Assembly: GCF_004379255.2 (NCBI RefSeq)
Contig: NC_056037.1
Coordinates: 33,391,012 to 33,455,011, forward strand
Length of the DNA stretch: 64,000 bases
Source: Salvia splendens
Lineage: Eukaryota > Streptophyta > Magnoliopsida > Lamiales > Lamiaceae
Direction: 5' to 3'
In this document: one piece after another, positions 21,305 through 35,000 of the stretch
Layout of the letters: each line of letters begins with the position of its first letter
How positions within the stretch are numbered: position 1 is the stretch's first letter
Made by a program: the position numbers and the translations under genes
Notes under the pieces: model-generated
Seen by the model: only the letters and a program-made list of their open reading frames with translations
Told to the model about the DNA's origin: nothing
Databases searched by the model: none

Positions 21305-22262
21305 TCATAAGTATCTATATAATCCGTTACAACATTGGCAATTACCAAACTGCCCCTTCTGAAAACCCAGAGTCCGGCACACGCACATGGAGGAGGAGGG
21401 CGGCGGCGCCACCACTTCCGCCCCCGGCCACAAGAAGTTGTGGATCGACTTCGACTCGGCCGACGAAGACGAGTTGAAAGAAGCACTCTTCATATACTTA
21501 GCCTGCGAAGGCAACCCAATCGACAGCTCCAAATCCACATCGCCGTCGCTCTCTTCCCGCTGCTGCGGCGGCGCTTGAGACTCCTCCGTCGTGGTGCTGT
21601 TGCAATTCGTGTCGTGCGCCGACCAAGAGTTTTCCTTTGACGGCGGCGCCACCGGAGGAGGAGCCGAATTTCTGAAATCCAATTGAGTTATCGCGGCGGC
21701 GGAATTGAGAGGGCGGTGCGTTTGTGGATCGACGCCGCTGCTAATGAGCTTCCGCTTGATGTGAGTGTTCCAGTAATTTTTGATTTCATTATCTGTTCTT
21801 CCCGGTAATCTCCCTGCTATCAAAGACCATCTGCAGTAGAAATTCAACAATTTAAAACCTAAAAATGGTAATTATTGATCCAAAAAAGATAATTAATCAT
21901 AAATCGGCATACCTATTTCCCAACAAACTATGGAGTTTGATTATGATCTCATCTTCTTCCTCGCTGAAATTCCCCCTTTTCAAATCAGGCCTCAGATAAT
22001 TAATCCATCTCAATCTGCAGCTCTTTCCACACCTCAGCAATCCTACAAAAATCAAAACCACACGATTTCAATCCACCTCTTCCTTTTCCCTTTTCGAATA
22101 AATCGCAGAGTGATAAAACTCTAAAATACCTGCAGATTTAGGGAGAGAGCGCCAATTGCCTTCGCCGTGAGCGCGTATGTAATTGATGAGGCGTTGATCT
22201 TCATCTTTAGTCCAAGCACCTTTGTTGGTGTGAGCCTTCTCGCAACAAGGCGACCGCCCCAT
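21305..22262 (-). CDS. R2R3-MYB transcription factor, subgroup 4 repressor type
   Basis: Exons 22130..22262 (133 nt), 21913..22042 (130 nt) and 21305..21830 (526 nt) give 262 residues. The first two exon lengths are standard for plant R2R3-MYB genes. R2 starts [16 protein letters not shown] and R3 runs through [16 protein letters not shown] to [13 protein letters not shown]. The R3 helix keeps the spacing of the bHLH-interaction motif ([20 protein letters not shown]). After the MYB domain come a [10 protein letters not shown] motif, an EAR-type repression motif (DLELSIG) and a C-terminal Cys motif (CVCRTLGFQ then CQCC), the hallmarks of subgroup 4 (AtMYB4/MYB308-like). Members repress phenylpropanoid and flavonoid genes. 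Which member is orthologous cannot be told here. [11 protein letters not shown] is the family's invariant start. Confidence 0.92.
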
Positions 22263-24702
22263 GAATTAATTCAAAAATTGAAGAAATTTTTGTGAGGTTC
22301 TTGATGGATTCTTGATATGTATGTATTGAGTGGGTGGGGTGATGATGAGACTTGAAGATGAAGAGAAAATAGGGATATTTAATGGTGGGGGAGAATACCA
22401 TTAATTTGGAGGCATTTTAACAAACAGATGAAGGGCACTTGCACTTGCACTTGAACTTGAACTTGAACTTGACCAAGTTGATGAAAAAGACAGGTAGTTA
22501 AAGCTGGGGTTGGATTCGGTAGGTAGGTACGCTTTAACGGATGAGTTGGCTTTCCTTTTCCGGCTTTTCTAATTTATTAAATTTAAAATTTAAATAAATA
22601 AATTTATTAACTGCATTTGGTCACTCGATATTAAATCACCTCAACTTACTCAAAACTGAATTGATTCCAGATTAAACATTATAGTAACAAGATTCATAAA
22701 CTAAATAATGAATCTATGTTATGATCGAATTTATTGTCATGAAATTAAGTATATGATCCACTTCACTTAATTGTACAATAATTTATATAGTACTATGTAT
22801 TTTAGCCTAGCTTGAAATTTCTTGAGATAATTGACAATATTTCACTTAAAGTGACAATATGCACAGGCTAAAATCAATATATGTTAGTACCGTTATAATA
22901 GTACTACTAAATATATAGCATAATCCATCCAATGGGAAAAAAATTAAATTACATCTCATCTAAATTTAATTTAGCAAACTGAACACCTATGGAATTATGT
23001 ATACGTGTGTTATACGTATATGTAGCTTTTTTTGGGGGTGTTCTTACACTATTTTTTTTTTTTTGCATAATCATGGGATAAACTATATTAGCTATATATA
23101 GTTACTATTTAAATTTGAATTTGCCGCATTGACCTTTTTATCTGCCTCAATAAATATTGTGGGCCAATGTAGATTTATTTGCGAACCTACTGGCTTATCC
23201 CTGATGAATTTCGGATAAAGACATATCTCCTTTATTGTATGGGTATCTGCAAATTATATCAATAGTATGGAAACTAATATACATTACATAAAATACATTT
23301 ATAGGTCTTTGTATTATTAGTATACAGTATATTGTTTCGATCTTTATACCAATTTTTGATTCATTAGTTTTTTCTATTATTGCATTTTTATCCAGGAAGT
23401 TCTTATATTTTTTTTATTTGATTGGATATTTATTTAACGGAAATTGAAAATTTACCAAACATTTTATATTAATTAAATTTATTTACTTTTTCCTATTTAT
23501 TTTAATTAACTCAGTTGCAATATCAATTTAAGAATCGTTGGAAAATTGAAAATTTTATTAACATTGCTCGTTAACAACTTAAATTTTTTTCATTTTTTCA
23601 ATAATCTGTTAGTCAATATTGTAAATGATTTAATTTTAAAATAAATAAATTTGATTAACACAAAATAAATAAATTAAATTCTAAAGTCTATTAAACAAAG
23701 ATCCAACCAAATAACATCTTAGATAAAAATGTATAAGCACCTAACAAAACAAAAAATTCTAAAAAAGTAATGAAATTAAAATCTATTAATACAAGGATCT
23801 AATACTAAAAAATTGTTGAAAGACTAAATAAAATTAAATGTATAGTACAATACATGTAGAAGTGTATTTACTTTTGCCTATACATCAGCTAGAAGAATAC
23901 AAAATTATTATTGCATGAAAATTAAGCAAATCAATAAATTGTCAATTTATATCACAATTTTTTTTATATCGTATCTAGCCTTTGAGAACACTGAACACCC
24001 AATGTTCGATCTTCTATCTTATAACTCAGAGATCTAGAGTTCAATTTCAATATTCCCCGATCCCAAGTTAAAAAATTGCATCTCAAAAACGAAATCATAA
24101 TCAATGTGCAATATGTGTATGATGTATCTAGTTCACGTCTAATAAAATGCAAATAAAAAAAGATGAATGAATTGCATTAAACGAGTATTGTCTTATTTTT
24201 CAACCGTGACTACATACATCTATTTTACTATCTCCATCTCAACAAGGTAATCCAGACAAGCAAAAAACAATTTGGCGAAGCAAAACATCGTAGCAACAAA
24301 AAAGTAAATACTTTATCCGTTGGTGGGTAATAAAAGAAAGTAAATGTTTAAGACAAGTTTGACACATGTGTTGGAAATTGGGTATTGTGCCCGATCAACA
24401 CAATTTGATCGGACCATACAAGTGACATACAAGTATAATGTTTAATTCCGTGAAATGTATATATAGGATCGATCTACATTTCAAGTAAACATGGTATGTT
24501 AGCTTTCTTTAAACCGATTTTTAATAAATGAGAAATAGTATATTAAAGTTTGTCACTTAAATATGAAGTTTATAAAATCATGAAATTAATTATGTTAATC
24601 TCACATTGATGAGATTTCATTAATTAGTATCTTAAGAAGCCTTTTAATTACATGTAATATTTATATCGTGTATCGAATAATGGTGGAAACATTTAGGCTT
24701 TA
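22263..24702. other. 5' flank of the MYB gene and gene-free region
   Basis: The MYB promoter lies in the first part. A short run of the CTTGAA/CTTGCA hexamer occurs at 22437..22475. The rest is AT-rich, with no gene or complete transposon that I can recognise. Confidence 0.5.
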
Positions 24703-26805
24703 GAGCATCTCCAATGCACGGATGTCCCATTCGGACATCCACTAGGACTTCTCAAAAACACCTCCTGTCACGTCACTAGTACTTCCCATCCCACTGCCAC
24801 GTCACTAGGACATCCCATTCACAATTCGCCCTTCCCACTAGGACTTCCCGCAATAAAAAAAATCACAATTATTTATAAACGTAACGGAATTATAATTTTG
24901 ACACGGAATACGGGAAAATTACGAATGCTTCATTAAAAAAAATTACATAAAAAAAAGAAAAAAAAATTACATAATAAAAAAGAAAAAAAATTACATAATA
25001 AAAATAACATAATACTGGAAATTTAGACTCGGCTCACTCCGCGTTGTCCTCGTCGCCCGTGCCGCCCTCGTCCTCGCCCGTGCCGCCCTCATCCTCGCCC
25101 GTGCCGCCCCCGTCGTCCCCGCCGCTAATCTCGGCGCCATCATCTCCAATGGGTGGCATCCCCAAATCGCGCCGACATCCATCGATGACATCCTTCAACA
25201 TCCTTTTGTACACAGGATCTGTCGTGCTATGCATGGTCCGGACCAAACTAGTCGTTATCTGCGCGCGGGCGAGACGATCGTACTCTTCTGGGGGAGCAGG
25301 GGCCTCCGATTGGACCTCGAACGACCCGCTACCGCTGCTGTTTCCCCTAGCCTTCCGCTGCGCAGCCTTTTGCCCAATCGGGCGACGACGCCGGCGGGAG
25401 TCTGATTGAGGTAGCGGGGACACTTCCTCGGCTTCCGGGAGTTCGTGGGAACCAGCACTGCTGTTGTATTCACCGGAAGCGTTGATCTTTGTCCGCTTCT
25501 GTCAGCCCGATTCGACACCCCCACAAAACTTTTGGGAATCCTTCACCACGAGATAGGCCTATCACTGGTCGAAATCTTTGAACTTCAAGGATATGTCGGG
25601 GTACTGCGCCAAGGCACGGTTCTTCACATCCTCCTCGGACATACCGCTGGTTGCCTGGCGGAGATTGTTTTGGTAGAGGCCGGCAAATCGACTAAGCTTA
25701 GGCCTCAACCGCCCCACTGTTTCCGGCATTGTTCGGGCACGCGACACTTCGCCCCAGCCGGTTTGTGTGTGAGGTAGGCTTCAGCGACGCGATGCCACAG
25801 TCTGTCAATATGCTGGTTAGCACCGACATAGGGATCCTCGACTATTGAAAACCCAAGCCTTCGAAAGCGCGACGTTTTCCCACACGCTCCAGACCGTCCT
25901 CTTTCCCGTCTCCTCATCATCCTCCTCCTCAGCCACCGTTCGCGAGGAAGAGCCCGTGGCTTTCCGCTTGCCCTTGCCCCTGCCACGGCCCTTGCCCCTG
26001 CCCCTTGCCGCTGTCCCCACATCATCGGGAGTCTCCCTGACTGGAGATAGCCCCAACTCCACAAAAGAGAAAGTATCCACGCCGGTGAACTGATTCTCCG
26101 GAACAAAACTGGAGGGGGTATCCGTAGACAACATATCGATAACCGGCCGATAGACATCGTCCGCTAGTGGTTCAAGGCCCCTGCCACCCCCTCCCCCAGG
26201 CATGGTCTGCATCATCCCCGGCATCATCCCCGACATCATCCAACCCATCCCCATCATATTTGGGGTCATGTCCCCCATCCCCGCTGCCCTGGGCATCATA
26301 CCACCCATACCACTCATCTCACCCATCCAATTGTACATATTACAGTAAGGGGACATCATACCACTCATCCCACCCATACCACCCATCCTACCCATTCCAC
26401 CCATCCCCGACATTGTCGGAACCGTTGTCGCATTTCCGCTAGAGTTTCCCTCCAGTTCGGCGGGAAACGTCGGAGTCTGCGACTCGCTCGTGGCGGGAGA
26501 GTTCCTGTCGTTCTCCATTATGTAGAAATGAAATTTGTAGTAAAAGAAGAGAGAAACTTGTTAACACAAGTGGTGCGAATGAAATGAAGTTCAACGAGCT
26601 GTATATATAGAGTTTAAAAAAAAATTAAATACCGGACGTCCGACCCACGCCACAATGGCGGACGTCCGCCCGCCCGTCGCCCGCCCGTCTGAGGACATCC
26701 GACGTCCTTACGGGACGTCCGTATCCGAGTTGAAACGCCACAATGGCGGACGTCCCAGTCGCCCGTCGCGGATGTCCGACCGGACGTCCGCCATTGGAGA
26801 TGCTC
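24703..26805 (-). mobile_element. PIF/Harbinger element H5, ORF1 only
   Basis: Perfect terminal repeats GAGCATCTCCAATG are flanked by TTA at 24700..24702 and 26806..26808. The element is 2103 bases and carries only a degraded Myb-like ORF1 on the minus strand. GGACGTCC-type palindromes and GGCGGACGTCC repeats fill the right subterminal 170 bases. Confidence 0.88.
25034..26518 (-). pseudogene. Harbinger ORF1 (Myb/SANT-like protein), several frameshifts
   Basis: From 26518 the frame reads MENDRNSPATSESQ, then an unusual Met/Gly-rich stretch (MSGMGGMGRMGGMGGM and similar), a basic RGRGKGRGRGKGKRK patch and the start of the SANT domain (VWENVALSKAW). The frame then changes, and the domain continues as EDPYVGANQHIDRLWHRV and RVPEQCRKQW, changes again at RLRPKLSRFAGLYQ, and once more to a tail of VSPLPQSDSRRRRRP, VIDGCRRDLGMPP and an acidic GGTGEDEGG repeat ending at 25034. 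Three or more disruptions make it non-functional. The order and motifs identify a Harbinger accessory protein, not a host gene. Confidence 0.8.
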
Positions 26806-26808
26806 TTA

Positions 26809-27375
26809 TGCTTTGATTATTGTAAACATTTATGAGCTTTCTCTCCAACCTGGACGAGCAGTTATCATAATTCAATTTGCTAAGATCATGTTTAACAATA
26901 ACTGTATAGGCATGTATTTTAGATCCCCTTTAAGATAAAGAGTAGTGTGTAATATGATATGTGTAACCTTCCTTACTCGATTACCAAATAATCGAAGAAT
27001 ATGTGGTGTCATATTCTGACATTTTTCACTTGTTTCAAAGTTGTTGATCCTGAGACTAAAAACAAATTTCTTTTCCCTTTATCATCCATTCAAAACTATG
27101 TTGAGATTTGAAAATTATTTGCTTAAGGGACTATACTCGAACATAATCGAAGAAAGTTTCGTAAATTTTTGAACTAATTTTCTAAATTATAATTAAATAT
27201 AATTTGAGTTTTTCAGTTATAGTCCATTACGTTTTGATGCGTAAATTGTAGTGATCCAGTCCAATATAATCTAGATTCAAGGCCCCAATTATAATTGGAC
27301 TGAGGCCCAACTATAAACTTCCAGCTAAAAACTCGGAACATTTCTTTCGACGCTCCCCTAACACCTACTCACCTA
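26809..27375. promoter_or_regulatory. 5' flank of the methylthiotransferase gene
   Basis: AT-rich, with a GGCCCA (site II on the minus strand) at 27304..27309, about 70 bases before the ATG. Otherwise nothing stands out. Confidence 0.35.
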
Positions 27376-30300
27376 ATGGAAGACATTGAAGATTTGTTGG
27401 CCGGAGGCGGAGTGCCGCCGGGATTTCGGCTTCCGGTGACGGCGGCCGTGGGAGTCAAGCCAAGGTCTAAATCAAGGAGCACCGTTTTTCAGGATTCGTT
27501 GAAGAGCCCTACTTCTGCCAAAATCCCTGGCACGCAGGTTGAGACTTCAGATATTTGTGTGTATTTGAATGCGCGGCGTTTTTTTTCTAGTTAATTTTGT
27601 TTTTTATTTGCTATGATTTTTAATTGAGCTGTTTGGTGTTGCAGACAATCTACTTGAAAACTTTTGGATGTTCGCATAATCAGGTATAAACCTTTTGTAT
27701 TTGTTGAATTTGGTTTATCTTATATGTATTTTTTGTGAACTGTTGTGTCTGATTCGTGTTTATATTATAATCTACTGATATAGCTCTTGTTGTTAATAGA
27801 TTCTAGATGTATTTGAAATTTACAGACTGAGCTTAGTGTTTTATTATTATATTAGTTTGATGACTGAGTAACTTCTTTGGATGAATGATTGTGTTATTCC
27901 ATATAAGTTAGGTTAGATCCCTGGAGCTGCTACTTTGTTATTTTGTTATCTATAACTGAAGGTAACCCTCGGAATTTGAAAATTTTGCTGAATTTGATGC
28001 ACTTTTGCAACTTCATTATTGCAGAGTGATAGTGAATATATGGCGGGTCAGCTTTCAGCGTTTGGGTATAATTTGAGTGACAATCAAGATGAAGCAGACC
28101 TATGGCTAATAAACACGTGGGATCCCTTCTTGTCATTCATACATGTTTGGATTCTGTCTTTTACTTGATTACTGTTTTTCGTGTAGTTGTGTGGATAGGT
28201 TTGATCTCCTAATCATGTAACTGGTCAGGAGTTGAAACGAACTACTATCCACAATGGTCAGTTGTTAGTCAGATTGTTGTCTTGGTAGATGCTAATCATG
28301 CTATTCATGTGATCCTTCGCATAAATTGTGATTTAAACCTGAAAGACAGCCTTCTTCTAGTGCTTTTCTACCTTACTCTCTTGGAGTATTGCAGTTCTAT
28401 TTAGCTTTTAAGTTCAATAGCTGATAGTGTGTGTTTCTAGTGTAATAATCTTCACTTCACGATTCATTTGTTTCAACTTGTATAATTGCAGTTGTACGGT
28501 GAAAGCACCTAGTCAGTCTGCCATGGAAACACTCATAACTAAATGCAGAGATGCACAAAAGCCACTCGTAGTTGCTGGTTGTGTGCCTCAAGGTAGCCGA
28601 GACTTAAAAGAGCTTGAAGGAGTAAGTATAGTTGGAGTTCAACAAATTGATCGAGTGGTGGAGGTCGTTGAAGAGACTCTGAAAGGTTACGAAGTTCGAC
28701 TATTGACTCGCAAGACATTGCCAGCACTTGACCTACCAAAGGTGTGAGTTTTAGGGCTTTCCATTGTATGTAATGGTGTTGAAAACAACTTAGTTTATAG
28801 TATTCAGCTATAAGTTTATATCTTAAGCTCCTTTTTGTAATTTTTTGTCAGGTGAGAAAAAACAAGTTTGTTGAGATCCTCCCTATTAACGTTGGTTGTT
28901 TAGGTGCTTGCACTTATTGCAAGACCAAGCATGCTCGAGGTCATCTTGGAAGCTACACAGTTGACAGCCTTGTAAGTTCACGGGAAAGAGTGGAAACATT
29001 TGTTGAAATTTCAATTATTCTTTGATTAAATTTTACTCTGCCCAATTTGACTTTGTTGCAGGCAGGACGTGTTAGAGCTGTTGTAGCTGATGGAGTAAAA
29101 GAGATCTGGTTGAGTAGCGAAGACACTGGAGCATATGGTAGGAGCATTACTTTGTATGCTAGTGACTAAATGACTTGATTGTCTGGATAGAATGCAAAAT
29201 ACTATGAAGGGGATAATTTGCACTTCGATGGTCTGGAAATGCTTTAACCTTGCTTAAAGCCAATACTGTTGGTATTAGTTATAGAATTGATCAGTATCAG
29301 GTTATAATGGGAAATTGAAATTGATCATTGGAAGAAAAAGAAACTTCAATGTTTCATCGTCCTCCCCACAACTCCCTGTCTGTTTTTTAAGTATGGGCAA
29401 TGTCTTGATACAGTTTTCTTTGTCTAGAGTAATGTTATAAGAAATGACTATCGACTTGAACTTGAACTTGAACTTGAACTTTTTTCCATGATGTAAATAT
29501 GATATTTGACAGCTCAATGAGCTCATATTATCTTGGTCAATTTGCAGGTCGTGATATTGGAGTCAATCTTCCAATTTTGCTCAATGCTTTAGTGGCAGAG
29601 CTTCCATCAGATGGAAGCACAATGCTCCGCATTGGAATGACTAATCCTCCTTATATTTTAGAGCATTTGAAAGAAATAGCTGAAGTTTTGCGTCACCCAT
29701 GGGTGTACTCTTTTCTTCATGTACCAGTTCAGTCTGGTAGTGATGCCATTTTATCTGTAAGTATTCCCTGATAACCTTTCATGTGACAACTAGTTGTCTC
29801 TCAATTATTTCTTACTTTATTGCTCAAAGTTTGAAAATGTGATTAGACATCAATTACTTGACGGAGTCTTTGTCTCCTTTTTTAATGTTGGTCTTCAGAC
29901 AATGAACCGTGAGTATACTGTCGGCGAGTTCAGGAAAGTGGTTGATACATTGATTGAACTGGTCCCTGGAATGCAGATAGCAACTGATATTATATGTGGA
30001 TTTCCTGGTATTTTCTGGAATATCCTCTCTTCTCTTTTACTATCGGCACTTCTACAATTGATTCTTGCAGGAAGTTTATTAGCTGAGTTAATTGTTGGGA
30101 TTGCATCTATACCTGCACATAAAAAAACCACTACATATTGATGTGGTGAAGTCAGCTGAGGGATCAAAGTAATATTGACATGAATTTACCTGTAAAAATG
30201 TTCTTTTATTAGTTCACCGAGAATTTTATTGTTTTTCCCTCAATTTTCTGTTGTATGTCATTTTTCTTCCATCTATCCATATTATTCTGCCATTTTGTTA

Positions 30301-31783
30301 TTCCTCCAGTGAAAAACCAGAATTATGTAACTTATGTTATTTACTTCTCTTAGGTGAAACTGATGAGGATTTTGTGGAGACAGTTAACCTCATCAAGGAG
30401 TACAAGTTACCTCAAGTTCACATATCACAATTCTATCCTCGACCTGGTCAGTTGTGCCTGTTGCAACAAAATTAATTTAAGGTTTATGTTTTTTGGGAAT
30501 TAGTTTGCCGCCCTGGGAAAGTTTAGAGCTTTTATTTTCTTGGCCTTTTACATCTCTATTTAAGGAAGACCAGAATCAAACTCTCTCTATCTCTCACATG
30601 CTTTATTGTTGGCTAAACCAAATAAAATATGATAATAACACACCTAAAATCAACAAATTTGAGGTAATATAAATAAAGAAATTGGAATGGGATTCTAAGT
30701 CTTCAGTTTGGGGAAATGCTTAGAATCTAGAAAGTGGATACTGTACCCAACATGACTTTGAGTTCACCTCTATTTAAGACTGAAGAATTTATCAATTTAA
30801 AGATTCCTGCACTTTTGTTAGTGATACATCTAGTTTTGCAGCACTAAAATACTGGTATTCTCAGATTTTTAAATGCTTGGGCCATCTTCACTTGTACTAT
30901 TTATTAATGTTTTGTGAAAATTCGAAGATGCAGAGATAAAAACCATCTAATTTGTTAACTGATCTAGGAACACCTGCTGCAAGGATGAAAAAGGTCCCCA
31001 GTAACGTAGTGAAGAGACGAAGTCGAGAATTGACAACTGTATTCGAGTCATTTACACCATATGTAGGAATGGAAGGCAAAATAGAGAGGATATGGATTAC
31101 CGACATTGCAACAGATGGAAGTCACTTGGTAAGATCATCCTGCATCAACTAAAGATTGATATGATGAATGCAATCTCCAAACCGTAAGGCTTCAACAAGG
31201 AAATGAATCTCCTTTCTCATACTTATTACCTCTTTTGCTTTAGGTGGGTCATACGAAGGGGTATATTCAGGTGCTGGTGGCTGGGTCTGCAAGCATGTTG
31301 GGAACTTCTGCAATGGTGAAGATAACATCTGTAGGTAGATGGTCCGTTTTTGGAGAGGTGCTTGAGATCTTGACTACAAATGTAACTACACGTGTGAATC
31401 AGAATAAGGAAATCCTAGCGTGCTCTAACTTGAACGAGACATGTTGTTCAAAGGAATCAGAAACATGTGCTTGTGGACTAAAAAGTAGCTGCGAACATAC
31501 TGATGATGTCAAAACCATTCCATCCACACCAAACGGGAAAGAGCCAGACGAGGCGAGAAGCCAAGACCTCATCGGATGGTTACTAAGGAAGCGGAAGAAT
31601 AATTCTCCGCTAAATAATGAGACCGAGGCATTGGAATCAGATGAAAAGCCAAGATTGAAAGATGGAGTGCATGAGTGGGTTCTCGTCGATAAAGCTCTTC
31701 TTTGTGGGATTCTCCTTAGTTTTTTCACTATAGTTTCTGTAATGTTGTATCTAGGATATAGAGATGTGAGTCATCAGTTCTAG
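27376..31783 (+). CDS. CDKAL1: CDKAL1-like threonylcarbamoyladenosine tRNA methylthiotransferase, 11 exons
   Basis: Exons 27376..27537, 27645..27683, 28025..28116, 28492..28741, 28852..28971, 29062..29137, 29548..29756, 29899..30007, 30354..30446, 30968..31128 and 31244..31783 join in frame to 616 residues. The enzyme adds a methylthio group to t6A37 of tRNAs reading ANN codons. The N-terminal methylthiotransferase domain has its three cysteines (KTFGC about 63, LINTC about 99, VVAGC about 128), which bind one Fe-S cluster. The radical-SAM motif CLGACTYC (197-204) binds the second cluster. [28 protein letters not shown] and [16 protein letters not shown] are family signatures, followed by a TRAM-like domain. 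A C-terminal hydrophobic segment ([20 protein letters not shown]) suggests tail-anchoring in the endoplasmic reticulum, as in animal CDKAL1. All introns are GT-AG. The start is the first ATG of exon 1. Confidence 0.93.
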
Positions 31784-32099
31784 ACACTCGGTCGTTGTAA
31801 TTGTTTTATTATTGGGATATTTGACAGGTTGAACACAAATTTTCTTATTGATGTGCTGGTTTGAGTAATAGAGCCATTATTTCTGCTTGCACCTTTCCAA
31901 TTTCTTTAAATAATATGTTGAATAACATTAAAAGGGAAAATTGTTACATAATGCACAAATTAGAGATATTGAAGAAATGCTGCTCTAGAAAGGTAAGTTG
32001 CTATACTTAGCTTTTGCTGCAGCTGATGATGAAGGCTTTATTGGAACTTATTTACTCAATAAATTCTCTGCTTCTTTAATCTTAATGTTTGATCTTGCC
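31784..32099. other. convergent 3' spacer between the methylthiotransferase and MCTP genes
   Basis: The two genes end tail to tail about 316 bases apart. The spacer is AT-rich and presumably holds both 3' UTRs. Confidence 0.5.
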
Positions 32100-35000
32100 T
32101 CATAGAAGAGAGTCTGACCTTGCTGGTAATCTCTTGAAGAAATTTACTGGAACCGATGGCAGCTTGCTCCGAAACCGCGGGTGTCGAAGAATGTAAAGGC
32201 CAATGAGCACAGCTACAACTTGAAATGGAGTGACATACAAAAATACAGCCCAGATCAATGAGAAGATGATGAAGATGGCCGTCGCCCTCGGGTCTCTCCA
32301 CCCCAGTATCAACAGCGCCCTCTCCCCTTGCGTTGCCAGGTCTCCAATCACGGTCTGCACTCTTCCTGCAACGCTCTTTAACCTATCATATCTCATCCTC
32401 ACTAGGTCAGATGGCCGAGATGTTGGGAATGTGTCGAACTCCTCATCAAGCTCATCCGGATGGGTGTTCTCAGCCTGGGAGAGACGAGCATCCATGTGTG
32501 GCGGAACCCTTGACCTCAGCCGGTAGTTCCACAACCCAATGACAAACAGGTAGAGAAAGATCGTTGGAAGGATAAGCTCCGGGTAGCAGATGAGTATCAG
32601 AAACAACACGTGCACTAGGATGGTTGTCAATGGATTCTTCCAATAACAGATGCCATCAAACCACCTGATGACATATGAAATCCCAGAAAGGAGTGACATT
32701 ATGCGGAAGAAGTTGGCCTTGCTCCTCCTCAAACTGAACATGTGATAATCCACATCCAACATATATTCCACCACTTCCCTCCTAAGAGGTGGCTCAGCCC
32801 GGATCAACCGTGCAGACACTATCTGCATCGCTTGGTGGCGCAGCCAATCTATGTGCCTCACAGAGATTGGTTGAACGTAGTGCATCTTTGGCAACAACGG
32901 CCTACTGTACTGAGCCATCATGTTCACCCAAGCTGTGCAGGTGAATCGCAGTGCTAGATGGAGCTCACCATGCTTCCTCAATCCAGAGGGGGCTAGCACG
33001 AGCAGCGGGTAAGAGTGAGTGTAAATTCTATCTGTCTCTAACGTCGAGAGCCTGATCCTGACCTTCCCGATCCTCTGATCCCTTGCATCATCCTTCCCAT
33101 TGATGTGGCAGTTGTCAAAGACACCAATGGTTATTACAGTGCAAGGATCGTGAACTTCCCACGTGTACTGCTCGTTCCAGTGAGGATGCAGCGTGTCAAG
33201 AAGTGTTCTGGTACGAACCCATTTGTTCCCATACTTTGCTACGCAGTACGCATCTGTGAGCCTATTATCCTTTCCCTTCATTGGTAGCAGGTTTCGAGCA
33301 CTTAAGATTCCAACTTCAAGCATCCCAATACTAGGTTTCCTCAGATGCTTGGATGATGGCTGAAGATCACTGCTGAAATGCGTGGACTCATCAAGAACAT
33401 GGTAGGCTGCATCAATGCAGATCCGCAGAAGGATCCTGCTCGCGAACTTCACCTCTTTTTTCTTCTCCCCGTCCTCCTCTGCCTTAGATGGCTTCTGCAG
33501 AGCATACCACCGCGGCTCAGGCAGCTTGGAAGTTTCGATTCTTTGTGGAACCTCCCTAACAGGTATCAAGATCATCCCAATATTCTCATCCTTTCCCGGT
33601 CCAACCTTATCCTCCACACTAATGAATATATACTCATCAAACGGCTCAGATGCAACAAACATAAGCTCCTCATTCCACTCTGGGTTGATATGCTTCATTG
33701 CTGAAGGCCTGGTGGCACGGATTTGATGGCCATGCTGCACCTTAACATACGGATCAGGCATTCGCCCTCTATCCGATGGCACGAGATCTTGAGCTGCCAT
33801 GATGTGCACTCTGAGGTAGTACAGTCTTGGTGAGAAATACACTTTGGATCTCGTGCTAGCTAGACTCTGCTGGCTCAAGCTATGAGCATCGGAGTGCCAC
33901 GCCTCTGGGAATGCTTCATCGGCCTGTGTCCCCATCCAGACTGCAAGCATGATCTCTCCATGATCAGGGTGCTTCTCCCCTTTCTTGTTTGCCAATTTGT
34001 ACCACTGTGGAGCCAGAGGGCTATCCGGTGGCACGCGCAGGGGCACTTCGGCAACATCAAATACGACCTTCCCCACGAAATCATCTTTGCCAAAGTCCTT
34101 ATCTTTGACTGTAACCTCAATGAGGTTGCTCTGAAGCCTCTCCTTTGAGAATGCGAAAACTGCATTCCAAACCGGATTTTGATTCTTCTCGAGATGCTTG
34201 GTCACACCTTTGTAGTTGCCCACTTTCACTTCTGCATAAGGATCAAGGCTGCCGGAGATGTCCATGACAGGTAGATCCTTTGCTTTCACTACACTGATGT
34301 ATAGAAAATTCATCTGCTCCACCAAATCGTAGGTGCTTGCTGTTTTGTCTCTGCCCCAATACCCCATTCTTGCAGCCAACGGCGGCCGTGTCTCCACCAC
34401 GCCATACTCCGGCTTCTGCCCAGGGAACTGCATTTGCATCACGGTGGCCGCTGGAGCTCCACCGCCTTTAGCAAAGTCGGTCCTTTTCTCGAATACCGGC
34501 TTCTCCGGCGGAGGAGGAGGCGGCCCGCCTCCGCCAGTGCCAACAGAGTAGAAGGTCCGCACCTCCTTCTCCTTGCTTTTCTTCTTCTTGATCTTGTCAT
34601 GGCTCCCCTTGTAGAAAAACTCATCATCAAACTTGTCAGTGTTAATCTCCTTCAATGGAGGCGGGACACTCTCTCTCTCCCTCTCCTTGTGCTTCTGATG
34701 GTGGTGGTGGTTGTGGTTGTGGCTGTAGTGATCCTCCATATGGTTGAGAACCTCCTCCACCGCCTCAAATCCACCACCGGAGGCGGCGCCACCATGCACG
34801 GAGTAAATCTTCAAGGCGATATCGCCCTTGACATGGGAAAAGGGGCCTCTTTTCTCAAGAGGGTACCTCTGGCCCATGGATTCCTGCTCAGATTCAGGCA
34901 CAAACCTACCGGATATTCGGACTTTCCCAAGAAAATTCTTGTGGCCCTCCTTGTTATCATTGTAGACAGAGACGTCTATGGACTTTTTGTCAAGATCTCC

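Noticed and set aside
25817..26518. Met/Gly-rich 233-residue protein as a host gene
   Set aside because: It lies inside a Harbinger element with perfect ends and TTA target sites and runs into a SANT domain after a frameshift, so it is the element's ORF1.
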